Shown piece after piece: positions 33,631 to 45,887 of a stretch of 64,000 bases of DNA. A model generated the notes under the pieces. It worked only from the letters and a program-made list of their open reading frames with translations. It made no database searches and was not told the origin of the DNA. A program made the position numbers and the translations under genes. This stretch comes from Volutella citrinella (taxonomy: Eukaryota > Ascomycota > Sordariomycetes > Hypocreales > Nectriaceae): positions 1,240,001 to 1,304,000 of the forward strand of contig JAWZSP010000001.1 in the NCBI GenBank assembly GCA_034401135.1, written 5' to 3'. Position 1 is the stretch's first letter. Each line of letters begins with the position of its first letter.

Positions 33631-36600
33631 TTAACAAGGCTGGAGATAGTTGCTTGGGACCAGCCCGACGCGTCCGTTGGCGCCATGGACCTCGGCCTCC
33701 CACCAGCCATCGTCTTGATGGCGAAGCACTGCCAGGTAATCACCCTTAGCAAAGCCAAGTTCTTCAGGGATGGCGGCCTGGTACATGTACAAGGCTCGGG
33801 CTGTTCATTGTCCGTGTTAGCCATGCTGCTACTAGCCAGGTGGAAATCAGGGTGATACTTGTACTTACCATAGTGCAAGATTGCTCTGCCATCAGGGGTG
33901 TACAGCCTCGATGGGTCCGCTACGCTCTTGCTACGCTGGCGAGAGCCCTCACCATCGTACAGTCCCATAGCGCGGGAGCCGGGGCGGCTACCACGGCTTC
34001 TCTGCGATCCATACGGATCATCAGCAGGCGCCAGCTGTACAGCCATCTCGCTGCCTCCATAGCTGCTCTGTGGGCGGTTGTAGTCTCCTCGGTAGGGAGC
34101 TGGGGATACAGATCGGCTTGCAGCTTGAGGTGATGCCTGACGGTAGTATTGATCGGATCCTCGCTTCTGAGGCGTGCACATCTGGGATGGGGATCGCTGG
34201 GATCCGCCGTAAGGGTTGGGCGAAACAGATCGATGGCTTGCCCTGGATGAATCGTTCATGGGCGGTTGTGGCGACGCACTGCGAAGAGGGGCCGGCGAGG
34301 CTGCTCGAGGGATGTCAGTTCCTCGGGTACCAGGCCTTGAGACCGGTGAAGAGCCATAAACTCCCGAACCCCCACGCATGTCGGTACCCCGAGTTCCAGT
34401 TCGAGATGGGGCATGGCTGACAGACTCGCCTCGAGTCCTAGTGCCGGTCCGTAGGGGCGAGTTGTTGAACCCTCCGGCTCCGCCACGCTCACCTTCACCA
34501 AACATGCTGCGCGTCTGGTGTGTCGCTTTCTTGGTGGCCTCTTTCATCGCCTTGGATGTCACTGCGGGCGGCGGGACACCTAGCCTCGACACTTGAGTCT
34601 GGGGGTATGATGGGGGTGGCGTTCCACGCTTCGTGGCTGCTGCGTCTTGGCTTCCCGGCGCAGGCACAGAGCGGGACATGCTGCCGGTTTCAGAACCCGG
34701 AATAGGCGTAGAAATGCCATGGTAGTGATCCGCTGACATTCTGACGGAAGACTGCTTGCCAAGTGTTACTCCCTTCAGCTCGGCCAGAGCCAGGGCAATC
34801 GGGTCGGTCTCATCAGGTTCCTTTGCCGCTTGCTGCCCTGTTCGGTTGTTGGCATCTGGGTTCGACACAGGGAAGACGTTCTGGCCAACACCCAAGGCAA
34901 GACTTGCGTTGGCATCGATGGGCTCAGGACTCTGGGTGCGTTCAGCAGCCACAACCTGGCTCTCTTGATTGTAAAGTTGTGGGCGACGAGGCTCAGCAGG
35001 GTTTCTTGAGTTGGCTGCATGCCAGGTGTTTCTGTTTGACGGCGCATTCTGCGGTGTTTCCTTCTGGCTCTTGCGCCTGAAAGGGCTGTGGTTTTTCAGG
35101 AAGCCACTCTTCCTCTTTGCAATGACCTTGGTTGGACTGGGTACAGGGGCCGGGTCTTGCTTGACAGGAGATGTCTTACCACTAGGAGGTTCCATACTAG
35201 AGAACGACGTAGGATTCGAGTAATCGCTGTTGTCATCTCTGCTCGATGGCCGACCAGATGTGAGTTGGGAACTGCGATCAGAAGGAGGCCCACCTGGACC
35301 GGTTCTGCACAACATGGTCATACCATCCATTGGGTAGGGATCATGGGGAACCGCGGCAACGGGGCCATGCTGCTTGGCATCATATCCCCCCCCATAGTTT
35401 TGCTGAAGTTGTCGCTGGTGCTGGTGCTGGTCCTCGATAGGCCTCCTCATCTCCATCGACCCTCTCGTGGGCTGGGCCTGAGGTGCCATACGCTGGGGCT
35501 TGACCAGACTTCGCTTCTGGTAGTCCAGGGCATCTTCTGGTGATGCAGCAGGCAGCTGAGGGGCGAAGGCGTGCTCTCTACGGTTACCTGATCCTGGATC
35601 GGCAACGGGCAACTGTGAGGCGAAGGCAAGCTCTCTACGGCTACCTGATCCTGGGTCACAAACAGGCAACTGCGAGGCAAAGGCGTGCTCTCTGCGGTTA
35701 CCTGATCCTGGATCACGATGCCTCAAATCCTTGGCCAGAGCAGAATCGGGGTCATGATGAGATTCGAAGGTGGACGGCTGAGGCGAGGATGATCGGAATG
35801 CCGGGTTGATGCTTCGAGGAAACTGAGCGACCGAGTAATTATCGTCTTCTGATGCCTCGGATTGGCTATCATTGACATCTCCACGGCAGAAGTTGATGTA
35901 CTTGGGAGCGCCTGGGACCTCCTGCCCAGTGCCGCGGTCACTGATGAACGTAATGATGTCTTTCTCCACGTCCATCTTCTCCAGCGACATTCGGATCTTT
36001 TCGCATGACGAATCATCACTTACACAGACAGTGGAAGCGATGTTGGCAAAAGTCCACAAGCTGCTCTTGGTGAAGTCCAGTCGCTCTTCCTCGAGGTCTT
36101 GAAACTTGTCGGCAGCTGACTTCCACTCCTTGTTCCATCTGGCTGTGGTATCTTCGAGCGCTTTAACCGCATTCTCATATTCCGTGTTCGAAGTTGCCAA
36201 GCTGATTTGTGTCTTCTCCAGCTTCGCCTTGTTACGACGTTCCTCTTGGCCCATGACCATGTGGCCCTGTGCGAGGTAGCCCTTGATCTTCAAACATTCT
36301 TGCTCGTACTTGTCTCGGGTCTGTAGCACTATTAGAAAGATGGAAAGCTCATAAGATATGCTGTACCGACCTTGTTCACGTGTTGGGTTTGCTGCATCTT
36401 TATCTTGAGAAGCTTCTCCACTGTGTTCTGGACAATCTTGCGACGCTCCTTCATACCTCCAGCAAAGGCCGCCAGCGGCTCTTCGAGTTCCGTTTTCATC
36501 TGCGCGGCGATGTTCTGGTGCTGCTTGGCCATTTGCTCAACTTCCCCCCGGACAGTGTCCAGTGACGTCTTCAATGAATTCGTCTCCTGTGATCCCAGTG

Positions 36601-36922
36601 GTTTACGGCACAAGTTCAGGAGTTTTCTCGCGTACTCTTCTTCGATCGAGGCTCGCGCTACAGTATTCTCTCGTTAGTGGATATTTCGGACCTTCTTCAC
36701 ATTCAATCACTACCATACCGCCATAGAAGGACCTCAATTCATCGTTGGATTGCTTTGCGCCGGCCATGCGGCTCAGCAAGGGGCCAACTCCAGCATCGTC
36801 CTTTCCCCAAAAGTTGTTTGCGACTAGGAGTATCGGGTCAGCGGTTATCCTTCAGCCAGATATACGCAAAGAGCCATACAGGACAGCGCTACGGCTGGGG
36901 TGTCTGCCGTTGACCCAGGCAT
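33631..36922 (-). CDS. F-BAR and SH3 protein of the Imp2/Cdc15/Hof1 type
   Basis: Five exons: 36922-36880, 36823-36719, 36657-36371, 36320-33869, 33800-33631; 1018 residues. The N-terminal F-BAR domain (about 15-270) reads ALSFANNFWGKDDAGVGPLL, RASIEEEYARKLLNLCRKPL, EEPLAAFAGGMKERRK, KIKGYLAQGHMVMGQEER and ERLDFTKSSLWTFANIAS. A long disordered Ser/Pro/Arg-rich middle includes three 19-residue repeats. A C-terminal SH3 domain (ALYMYQAAIPEELGFAKGD, then DDGWWEAEVHG and GLVPSNYLQP) appears only when the last intron (33868-33801) is removed. Such proteins scaffold the contractile ring and septum by linking membrane to formin, myosin and chitin synthase machinery. The intron after exon 3 has the rare donor GTCGGT. 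The gene is divergent from NOT1. Confidence 0.93.
35546..35714 (-). repeat. Three tandem 57-bp repeats inside the F-BAR gene
   Basis: The minus-strand product contains three near-identical 19-residue units: DPGSGNRREHAFASQLPVC, the same with small changes, and DPGSGNRREHAFAPQLPAA. The DNA copies start near 35714, 35657 and 35600 and differ by a few bases each. They are in frame in the disordered middle of the protein, so copy number may vary between strains. Confidence 0.85.
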
Positions 36923-37741
36923 GGTGCCTGTGCTCTGGAGCAAACTCAAGGTCGATTTGTTAAAAAAGACAATGCTGTCGGAAGATGTGATGAGAGTAAC
37001 TGGACTAGCCCGTGCGATGCCCCAAGGTGCAGATGGGGATTCTAGGAGGTATGTGCTTCTGTCAAGCAGCATCAGAGAGGGCGAGACCTGTATGACCGAC
37101 CTTGATGCAACCATGCCATTGTTTGGAGTGGCAAGGTAGCTCGTTGGCAGGGCAACGAAGTCGACCCCATTGTGGCACGTGATTCGGGCTCCAAGGAAGT
37201 CACACGTACTTGTGGACGATGAGGGCGGATCGGAATTTACCATCCTCCGGTGCATTGTCATTTTCAGTACCTTGCTCCTCCGACCTAACCTCCACACCAT
37301 CCTGTGTACCTCTCAACGACGAGATATCGATACTCAGATTGCCAGTTCGCCCTACCCTCGGAACCCCCAGCCGATCGTCATTGTTGGACTGCCGCTGTGC
37401 TTTCCCCCCAAGCTCGCTAACCCGCCACGTCCTGACGATCAGGTCTCCGATTAGCGGCTGGAACCTGACACGCATCTCCTCTCCGCATCGACGGGCCACG
37501 CCTTGCCCTTCTCCTCACCCACGTCCGACTGCACGGTCGCGCACACTCGAGCTCCCCCACTCGATCCTGGCCGCGCATCCCCTCATCCGCCCACCCATGT
37601 AGGAATACTCTCTGCCGAAACCATTCTATCCTACAGTTACACACGCTCGCTCGCTCGCTCGCTGTGTGAGCACACCTGCCTGCCACCACTTCAAGGGCAG
37701 GCGCTCCTCTATCAAACCTCCACCACCTTCAATACACCTCC
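36923..37741. promoter_or_regulatory. Divergent promoter region F-BAR / NOT1
   Basis: About 0.8 kb. The NOT1 side carries C- and CT-rich leader sequence (CTCGCTCGCTCGCTCGC-like repeats near 37,645-37,665). No internal gene. Confidence 0.5.
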
Positions 37742-40700
37742 ATGGTCCCACCACCTCGAGCGGGATCATTTTCGCCCAATCCTGCGCAGACTCTTCAGAC
37801 AGGATCGAGCCATTCACCCCACCCATCGCAGGCCTCTATCCTCAGCGCTGGCGCCAGCCCCAGCGCCAGCAGTCCGACGGGCACCAACTCTCTGACAAAG
37901 ATCGTCGTAGCCCAGGTCTATCTCCTACTCAGCACTATTAAGGAGGATAAAGACCGCGCCAAGTGGGAACTGCAGGTTGATCAATTGAAGAAGGTGAGTC
38001 TTGTCCCCCCCCCACTATCCTCACCTCCCTTCATTTAGCCTTTCCTAACCCGTGATCCTCTACGCAGCTTATCGATGAACACGGAATGGAAGTCTTTTCT
38101 AAATACTTCACCCGGCTGGTAGCCGGCAATGCGCCGCAGATATTCCCCGGCCTCAACCGGCCCGTTGCAAATCCCGGAAACTATCATATTCTAGTTGGCG
38201 AAATGGAGAAGATTGCACATGATGTCGACCAAGCAAGCAAGATCGCGGAATCGATTGAAAGTGGCACAGAAGACATCTTTCGCGACTTTGATTTGTCAAC
38301 ATTCATGGAACATTTCAAGCTCGACGCGTTGGAAAAGACCTTGCTAGCACTTGCCTTCAAACAGGGCTCTCGGTCAGACCTGAAGACCAAAGGTATAGAG
38401 CTGCCGCTTTGTGTCAACTAAGGTAACCTTGGCTAACTTGTACGCAGCCGATGCTATTTTGTCGACCAACTTCCCTACCTTTATTGATATCATGTCACGC
38501 CCTGACTTCCAAGCACACGCCGACCTCAGCCCCGCCTTCATTGCCCTCACAGTCGATCGTTTCATCCAGAACCACCCGCCTAGCTTCAACGCAGCGTCTA
38601 TGGAAGATCTTCAGAAACGTGTCAGCAGTCGATGGCTAAACCAAGATCAGCCACCTCCATCCGAGGTCCTGGCAGCCTTGGATCTCGGCCGAGTTCTTGC
38701 CGACATACCGTCGAATGGCCTGGCTCGATATATCCAGAAGACCGGCGTTGACTTCACCCGCGATGAGGAATCTTGTGTTTCTTTCTTGCAAAACCGCCCC
38801 AACGCTGTGCAACTGAGCCCCGAACAGGTTTCCGCCGCTCTTACCTACACGACTGTCAGCCAGAGGCCGCAACACGACCCCAGTGTCTTAGTGTCGGGGC
38901 TTCGGCCTCTGGTCCCCAAAGGCTTCAACTGGATGGATGTGATTGGATTTTTTGATCAGCCGACAGCCCGCATTTCCTCCCATCAGTTTCTACGACTGTA
39001 TAACTCCCTTCTCCCTGTCGCACAAGACTCCAAATCTGGTTTGGACATCCAAAGGCTCTGGGGAGGCAATTGGAAGGCGCCAGAGGCACAGCTGTCTTTT
39101 GTCAGTGCCTACGCATCACTGACGCCTGATAAGCTGGACGCAACTACTGTTCCTGGACTTCAACCCAGCATCAGTTTGGAAGACTACGTCGATTCACCAG
39201 TCAACATTCGTGAGCGCGCTGAAGTAGCTGTCAAGCACCCTTTGGTATCAGTCACTGCCTTGTCATCTATCTTCGATGTGGCCCTCAGCACTGTCACAGC
39301 CTCGCAAAGTGTTGAAGCTAAGCGACTGTTCCAGGAAGTTGTGGTGCCCAATCTTGACATCTTCCTCGTTTCTGCTCTCGAAGTCCCACAGCACGCCTGG
39401 GCATCGATGGCTGTCGAAACCTTGAATTCCCTTTTCGAGAATTTCCTCTACAAGCGTTCCGCTGAGTATGACTTCGTTCTCGACAGCCTGTGGAAGAAGC
39501 ACAGGGACTGGGTAACAGAAAGGTTAATCCAGGAGCATGCCACGAAGCCAGCTGAGCTCCACTATGCCTTCGAGCATGCAGTGAAGCACAACTGGTTAGA
39601 CGTCTTGGTCTATCTCCCAAATGCGTTTGGTATCGACCTCGCCGCGTTGGCGCACGCTGAGGGTTATCTTGATCTCGCGAATTGGGGCCGATTCAACGCA
39701 GAACGAAGCAACGAGATGGCGCGGACTCTTCTCCCTTTCCTCGCCATCAAAGCGAATCTGGAGATGACATACCAACGAGAAGGGCAGCCGCCTACGAAAC
39801 CCGGCACCACGCTCCAAGTTCGTACCGTTTCCGCCCTGTTACAAATTCTTGAGGATTACATGCCCAAAGAGCCTGTGCAGGACCTCATCGTGGTCCAACG
39901 CCAGTGCATAACCGCCTATCCACGGCTGATTAACTATGGGGAGGGATTCGATGATATCATCAACGCAAATGGTCGAGAAGGAAACGCACTTCCAACAGCT
40001 GCCAACAGCAAAATGGAAGAGCACTATAAGAAAATGTACAGCGATGAGATTCAGGTCCGCAACATCGTTGAGGTCCTCGACAGATACAAACACTCCAGAG
40101 ACCCTCTGGACCAAGATGTATTCGCTTGCATGATCCATGGATTGTTCGACGAGTACAGCCATTATGTGGATTACCCACTCGAGGCCCTTGCCACGACAGC
40201 CGTCTTGTTCGGCGGCATCATCTCTCACAAGCTAATTTCCGACTTGCCCCTCAAGATTGGGTTGGGCATGATCTTGGAGGCCGTACGAGATCACACTCCT
40301 GACAATCCGATGTACAAATTCGGTCTCCAGGCCCTGATGCAGCTGCTGGTTCGCTTCCGAGAATGGCCCGGATTCTGCAAGCAACTGCTCCAGATACCCG
40401 GCCTCCACGGCACCGAGGCGTTCAAGAAGGCGGAGGAGGTTGTTCGTGAGCATGAGGATGAACTTGTTCGGAGTCATAATGGCACCGGTACTCCTCACGG
40501 CATTGCGTATCCTTCTGATTCGTTTCCGAATGGCAGTGCTGATGAGGCAACTGGCGGGGAACGCCAAGCTCCTGCCTTCGCGTCAATGAATGTCGAAACT
40601 CATCCTCCCGGCGCCGGTTTCGAAGACCCTAACGAAAGCGCGCAGGACAAGGTCCAGTTCGTCCTCAACAACATCACGGAGGGCACACTACAGTCTATGT

Positions 40701-43700
40701 GCAAGGAACTCCGCGAGGTTATCGAGGCTAGGCATCAGCAATGGTTTGCCGCCCACTTGGTGGAGGAACGTGCCAAAATGCAGCCCAACTACCACCATGT
40801 CTATCTTGAGCTAGTGAAGCTCTTCGAGGACCAGTTCCTGTGGGGTGAGGTTCTAAGGGAGACGTACATCAGTGTCGCTCGCATGCTCAACTCGGAGGCC
40901 ACAATGCAAAACTCCACCGAGCGAACGCATCTCAAGAACCTTGGTGGTTGGCTGGGACTCTTGACTCTCGCCAGGGATCGGCCCATTAAGCACAAGAACA
41001 TTGCCTTCAAGCAACTTCTGATAGAGGCGCATGACACGAAGAGGCTCATCGTGGTCATTCCCTTTGTCTGCAAAGTCCTCCTTCAAGGTGCCTCCTCTGC
41101 AGTGTTCCGGCCCCCCAACCCGTGGTTGATGGATATTATTCATCTTCTGATCGAACTCTACCATCACGCGGAGCTGAAACTCAACCTCAAGTTCGAGATC
41201 GAGGTTCTTTGCAAGGGGCTCAACCTTGATCACAGGAGCATAGAGCCTTCGGGCGAGATCCTCAACCGCCCGGTTCTAGAGGAGCGTGCTGAGGTCCTGC
41301 CTCCCGAGCAGCTCGAGGCTTTCGAGAACCTGTCACTTAACGGCATCGGGCCAGCCGTCGGGACTGGGCTATCCCCCCAGGCCATCGCACCAACCATTCC
41401 GGATCTTGGTCCTCTAATCAACATTCCCCCTACTAATGAAATGGTTGTCAGTGCCTCGCGCCTCCACGAGATTGTCCGCACTGCTCTCAGCCGTGCACTG
41501 CAGGATATTATCCAGCCAGTGGTAGACAGATCAGTGACAATTGCTGCTATATCGACGCAGCAAATGATTCACAAGGATTTTGCTACCGAGCACGACGAGA
41601 ACCGCGTTCGAACCTCCGCAGTCAACATGGTCAAGGCGACTGCTGGTAGCCTTGCGCTTGTCACATCAAAGGAACCACTACGCGCGAACTTCACCAACTA
41701 CATGCGCAACCTCTCCAACGACCTCCCGCAGGGACTTCCCGAAGGCACTATTATCATGTGTGTGAATTCCAACCTGGACTTGGCATGCAACATAATCGAA
41801 AAGCAGGCGGAGGAGCGAGCGGTTCCTGAGATTGAGGAGATGATTGAACCTGAACTAGAGGCTCGTCGACGACACCGGCTGCAGCGCCAGAATGAACCCT
41901 ACTTTGACCCTGGCCTCAGCCGATGGGCCATGGCAATTCCTAACCCGTACAAGCTCTCACCTAACATGAACGGCTTGAACCCGGAGCAGATGGCCATCTA
42001 TGAAGACTTCGCAAGGCAACCACGGAACGCAACCATCCCAACACCGTCGCACGGGCCATCGACCTCTGATGCAACCAGGTCGCTTGCCAACGAGGTCCTC
42101 CAGGAACAGTTCACCGCGATGCCCAATATCCCTACTCCAGCTGAGACCCCAGCCATCCAGCACATGGCTGGCCAGATGCAGGCCTATGGTCCTGTTCACG
42201 CCGCCGCCACCGCTGGCGCAGCCAACAACGTTTCCAACGGACGAACTCCTTCATTTCAGGTAGACGTGCGTGGTCTTGCCGAGCGTGTCAACAAATTACT
42301 TCAGGAACTTATTCGCGTTGCTGGCGAGGCACGTGAAGAGCACTTCCTAGGCTTGCCTAGACCTCACCCAGTTCTCGATGTCGTTGATGCCCTTGTGCAA
42401 TTGATTATCAAGACTTCGCAGAGCTCGGAGGAGTTTGCCATATATGCCGCCGAGCAGATCGTTGGACTCCTTTTCCAGCAAGTGGAAGGCAATCTGACCC
42501 TGGAGAGTATGGTTCATGTGCTAGAAACTCTCCGCAAGATTTCCGGCCCTGGACTAAACAACCGAGTCCGTGCTCTCTTTAGCCAACAACCAGGCTCTGC
42601 CTTCCTGAACCTGCCCCTTCTCGCAGCATTGACTCGCACAGACCTTCTTGATTGGAAGATTATTGATCTCGCCATGTCCAAGGCTCTCCAAACACGCAAG
42701 GAAACGTCGCTCGAGTTTTTGGAGCATCTGCTCGACCTCGTCCTCCTGAATAAGCGACCAATCGCACTCTACGCAGACTTCGTGCGCACCCTCGAGGTCG
42801 CATGGGCTTGGATCTGCGAGGATCCCAGCTCAATCGTGGGTCAGCGAGTCAAGACGAAGCTCACCGGCTCTGGACTGGCTCGTCCGTCTCAGTCACCGGA
42901 TGATCAGACAGTCTTCCGCCAAGACCAAATGGAATACATATTCGAGGAATGGGTTCACCTATGTAACAACCACAATGCGTCGGAGAAAGCCACGACTGCG
43001 TTCGTGCAACAGTTGCAAGCTAAGCAAGTCATCCGTGACAGGGAGGACTTCTATCTCTTCGTTCGAATTGCGATTGATCTCTCTGTGGACCGCTTCGAGC
43101 ATATCCTACACGCTGGCGCAGTTGGCGAGGCATACGTCATGGTTGATGCGTTGGCCAAGCTAATCGGCACATTCATTGGAGTGCAGTCCAATAGCTCGGC
43201 ATCCCGTGCATCATTTGTCGATTCAACTCTAGCATTGGTCACGCTAGTCCTCAATCACCACCATGTGAAGCGTGGCGAACAGCTGAACCAGAGAGTCTTC
43301 TTCAGACTGGTGTCCATGGTCATGCACGAAATCCATGTCCTATCAGAGGACCTTGCTGAAGGAGAACGACAAGAGATCTTGCTCAAGATCGCGGCTCGAC
43401 TCGGAGGGATGGGTCCTGTTCACCTGCCTGGCTTCATTTACGGTTGGCTTTCTCTCGTGCAACACCGAACCTTCCTGCCAGTTCTGCTCCAGTTGCCGGA
43501 AGGAGCTGGGTGGGCGCCCTTCGTTGATTTGTTGTGCCAGCTTCTAGATACGCTCGGAGAGCAACTCAAGGTCCTCGAAGTCTCGAATATTGCAAAGGAT
43601 ATCTACCGCGCCACGCTGAAGCTGCTCGTTATCCTACAGCACGACTTCCCCGAGTTTATTGCCGCTAATCACGTCCGGATCTGCAACAGCATTCCGCCTC

Positions 43701-44479
43701 ACTGCACCCAGCTTCTCAATGCTGTGCTGTCCGCAACCCCGCAGCCAAACCCCAGTCTTGCTGACCCCGAACGACCAGAGGAAGCCCGTGTCAGTGCTAA
43801 CTTGGTGGAGGACGCAACCATCATTCTACGAGACGCCGGTCTCCTGAACATTCTAGAGCAGGCCCTGCAAAGCGGACCATCGGAGGACATTGTGGCTAAC
43901 ATTACCCACGCCATGACACATAATGCTCCTAGGGTGACTACTTATGGTCAGATTCCTGTCGACGCAAATGTCCAGATCATTGGGGCTGTTGTTATTTATA
44001 TCGGGCAGCAGGCGGCAGACAAGGCGGCACAGGCCGGCACCACCGTGTCTGTGACTGGCGATGAGGCCGAAGTCAACACCTTGTCTCTTCTCATCCACGA
44101 GCTTCCTCCTGAGGCGAGGTACTACCTCTTGAGCAGCATGATCAACCAGCTCCGGTTCCCCAACGCCCACACCGATTTCTTTGGCCAGACAATTCTCTAC
44201 GTCTTCGGCAAGGACTTGAACGACCCTGAGGACTCCGAAATTCGCCAGGAGATTACACGAGTACTGCTGGAGCGCCTTGTTGGCTTCTGGCCGCAACCAT
44301 GGGGATTGATGTCCACCGTCGTGGAACTGATCAAGAACGACAAGTACATGTTCTTTGATCTGCCGTTTATCAAGTCAACCCCTGATGTATGCTTACCTGA
44401 AACCCCCTCGTTTGAGAATTGGAAGCTAATAAGACCACAGATTGCGGAGCGATTCGCCACAGTGCTCCAACGCCCTTAG
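37742..44479 (+). CDS. NOT1: CCR4-NOT complex scaffold subunit Not1
   Basis: Four exons: 37742-37993, 38068-38392, 38448-44386, 44441-44479; 2184 residues. An alpha-helical HEAT-like N-terminal region is followed by the CAF1-binding MIF4G block (about 935-1125, TLQSMCKELREVIEARHQQW ... HLKNLGGWLGLLTLARDRPI). Next is the CAF40-binding DUF3819 block (about 1195-1340, LHEIVRTALSRALQDIIQPV) and the C-terminal Not1 superfamily domain (about 1810-2184, LPGFIYGWLSLVQHRTFLPV). The protein is the platform for Ccr4, Caf1, Not2-5 and Caf40 in mRNA deadenylation, decay and translational control. The last exon is only 12 codons plus stop. Removing the 54-nt intron gives FIKSTPDIAERFATV, which matches the family C-terminus; reading through it would insert 18 residues. 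The start is the first in-frame Met after the leader; a different start cannot be excluded. Confidence 0.96.
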
Positions 44480-44936
44480 ACGAAAAGGGCCAGTGACGAA
44501 GGAACCTTGTCTCAAGGTGCAACTCACCTACATGAAACAACAACGAACGGGTCGGCAAGCTTTTTTGACTGATTCAACAGGGCGTTGTGACAGCCCTGGG
44601 GTGGGCATATGGAAGGCGACGGCGTTTGGTCTTTACAGGAGACTATAGAAGAGTGGTGTTGATGGTCCACAACTGTCTCATCTGGGGGGGATGAGGCACG
44701 TGCTAGACCAATGACACTGCCGTAATGTTGTATTAATGTACGAATAGGTAGCTTTTACGAGGTGTGGAAAAAAGATTACCAGGCGCATGGATGGTCATGA
44801 AAAAACAACAAAGGATCAACCTTGAGTCACGCTTGCGGGTCTGACGTGCCACTGTCAAAGTCGGCCTCCCATGTAGTCACTGGGAGCGCATGTGCCAAGT
44901 GAGAAATGAAGTACTATGCCGACAATCGGGGGCTAC
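44480..44936. other. Convergent intergenic region
   Basis: About 0.46 kb between the NOT1 and PhzF stops; presumed 3' UTRs. No gene seen. Confidence 0.5.
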
Positions 44937-45887
44937 CTAAATAGTCAGGCTTCCCGACATGACTTGTATCGCTGTACCAGACAGGCTGACAGACTCAATC
45001 TGCGAGCCAGTGGCGACAACTTCAACTACGATGTTGCTTTCTCTGCCCATCTCGACGCCCTGGTCAATCTCGTAGCGGAAGGTCTGGCCTCGGAGATCCG
45101 GCTGTTGGAGGGTGAGGTAGGAGGAGAGGGCACAAGCCGCACTTCCAGTAGCAGGGTCCTCGACGAAGCTGAGCATCCTAGAACGGATCGAGAAGATGGT
45201 CACATCGTTCTCGACGCGCTTTCCCATGTGTACAAAGTAATACTTTCCCAAGAAACTCTTCTGCCAGCCTTCATCTAGGAGGTCCTTTACAGGGAATGTA
45301 TCGTTGGACGGGAGAGTTGCTCTTGCGAGGACATCAAGGGATGGGAGTTGGATGAGGGCGAATGTCATGCCGTTGACAATACTGAACAGCGGGGCCTTGA
45401 GCTCGATGTCGAGTATATACACATCCTTGGACAACTGCCCTTCGGTCAGGGAGGGCATATCGGCCAGGTACTTGGTATGCAGGTGGACATTGTGCGGGAT
45501 GGCAGCCTTGAGGAAGCCGGGGCTCGTTCGGACCAGGGAAATGGGGCCTGCCTTGGTGACGAGGGTGTCGATGCCTTGCGCGAGCAAGGAGACGGCGGTG
45601 CCAATGGTCGGATGCCCCGCAAAGGGGAGCTCTTCGTCAGTAGTAAAGATGTCGATCACTCGCTGGCTAGCATGGCGCTGGCGGATCTTGTCGTCATCGC
45701 CATCCTGATCAACGGGCTCGTGCACGAAGACGGTCTCGGAGTAGTTGAATTCGCGGGCGATTGCCTGCTTCTGCTCCTGCGAAGGCGGGTTTTGGGCAAA
45801 CGAAGCGGGGATTGTGACGACGGCGAGGGGGTTGCCGCGATAGCGGGTGGCCGTGAAGACGTCGAGGGTGACAAAGGGCAGCTCCAT
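44937..45887 (-). CDS. PhzF-family isomerase-like protein
   Basis: A single exon of 316 residues from Met of MELPFVTLDVFTATRYRGNP; an upstream in-frame Met at 45935 is less likely. Family landmarks: the first half has EFNYSETVFV with the Glu that acts as general acid/base in PhzF, and FTTDEELPFAGHPTIGTAVS. The second half has EDPATGSAACALSSYL, the pseudo-symmetric counterpart. PhzF proteins share the diaminopimelate-epimerase fold. Bacterial PhzF isomerises a phenazine precursor, but fungal and yeast relatives (Yhi9 type) have no proven substrate. No phenazine genes are near, so phenazine synthesis is not implied. The gene is convergent with NOT1. Confidence 0.92.
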   Translation of the reverse strand: MELPFVTLDVFTATRYRGNPLAVVTIPASFAQNPPSQEQKQAIAREFNYSETVFVHEPVDQDGDDDKIRQRHASQRVIDIFTTDEELPFAGHPTIGTAVSLLAQGIDTLVTKAGPISLVRTSPGFLKAAIPHNVHLHTKYLADMPSLTEGQLSKDVYILDIELKAPLFSIVNGMTFALIQLPSLDVLARATLPSNDTFPVKDLLDEGWQKSFLGKYYFVHMGKRVENDVTIFSIRSRMLSFVEDPATGSAACALSSYLTLQQPDLRGQTFRYEIDQGVEMGRESNIVVEVVATGSQIESVSLSGTAIQVMSGSLTI

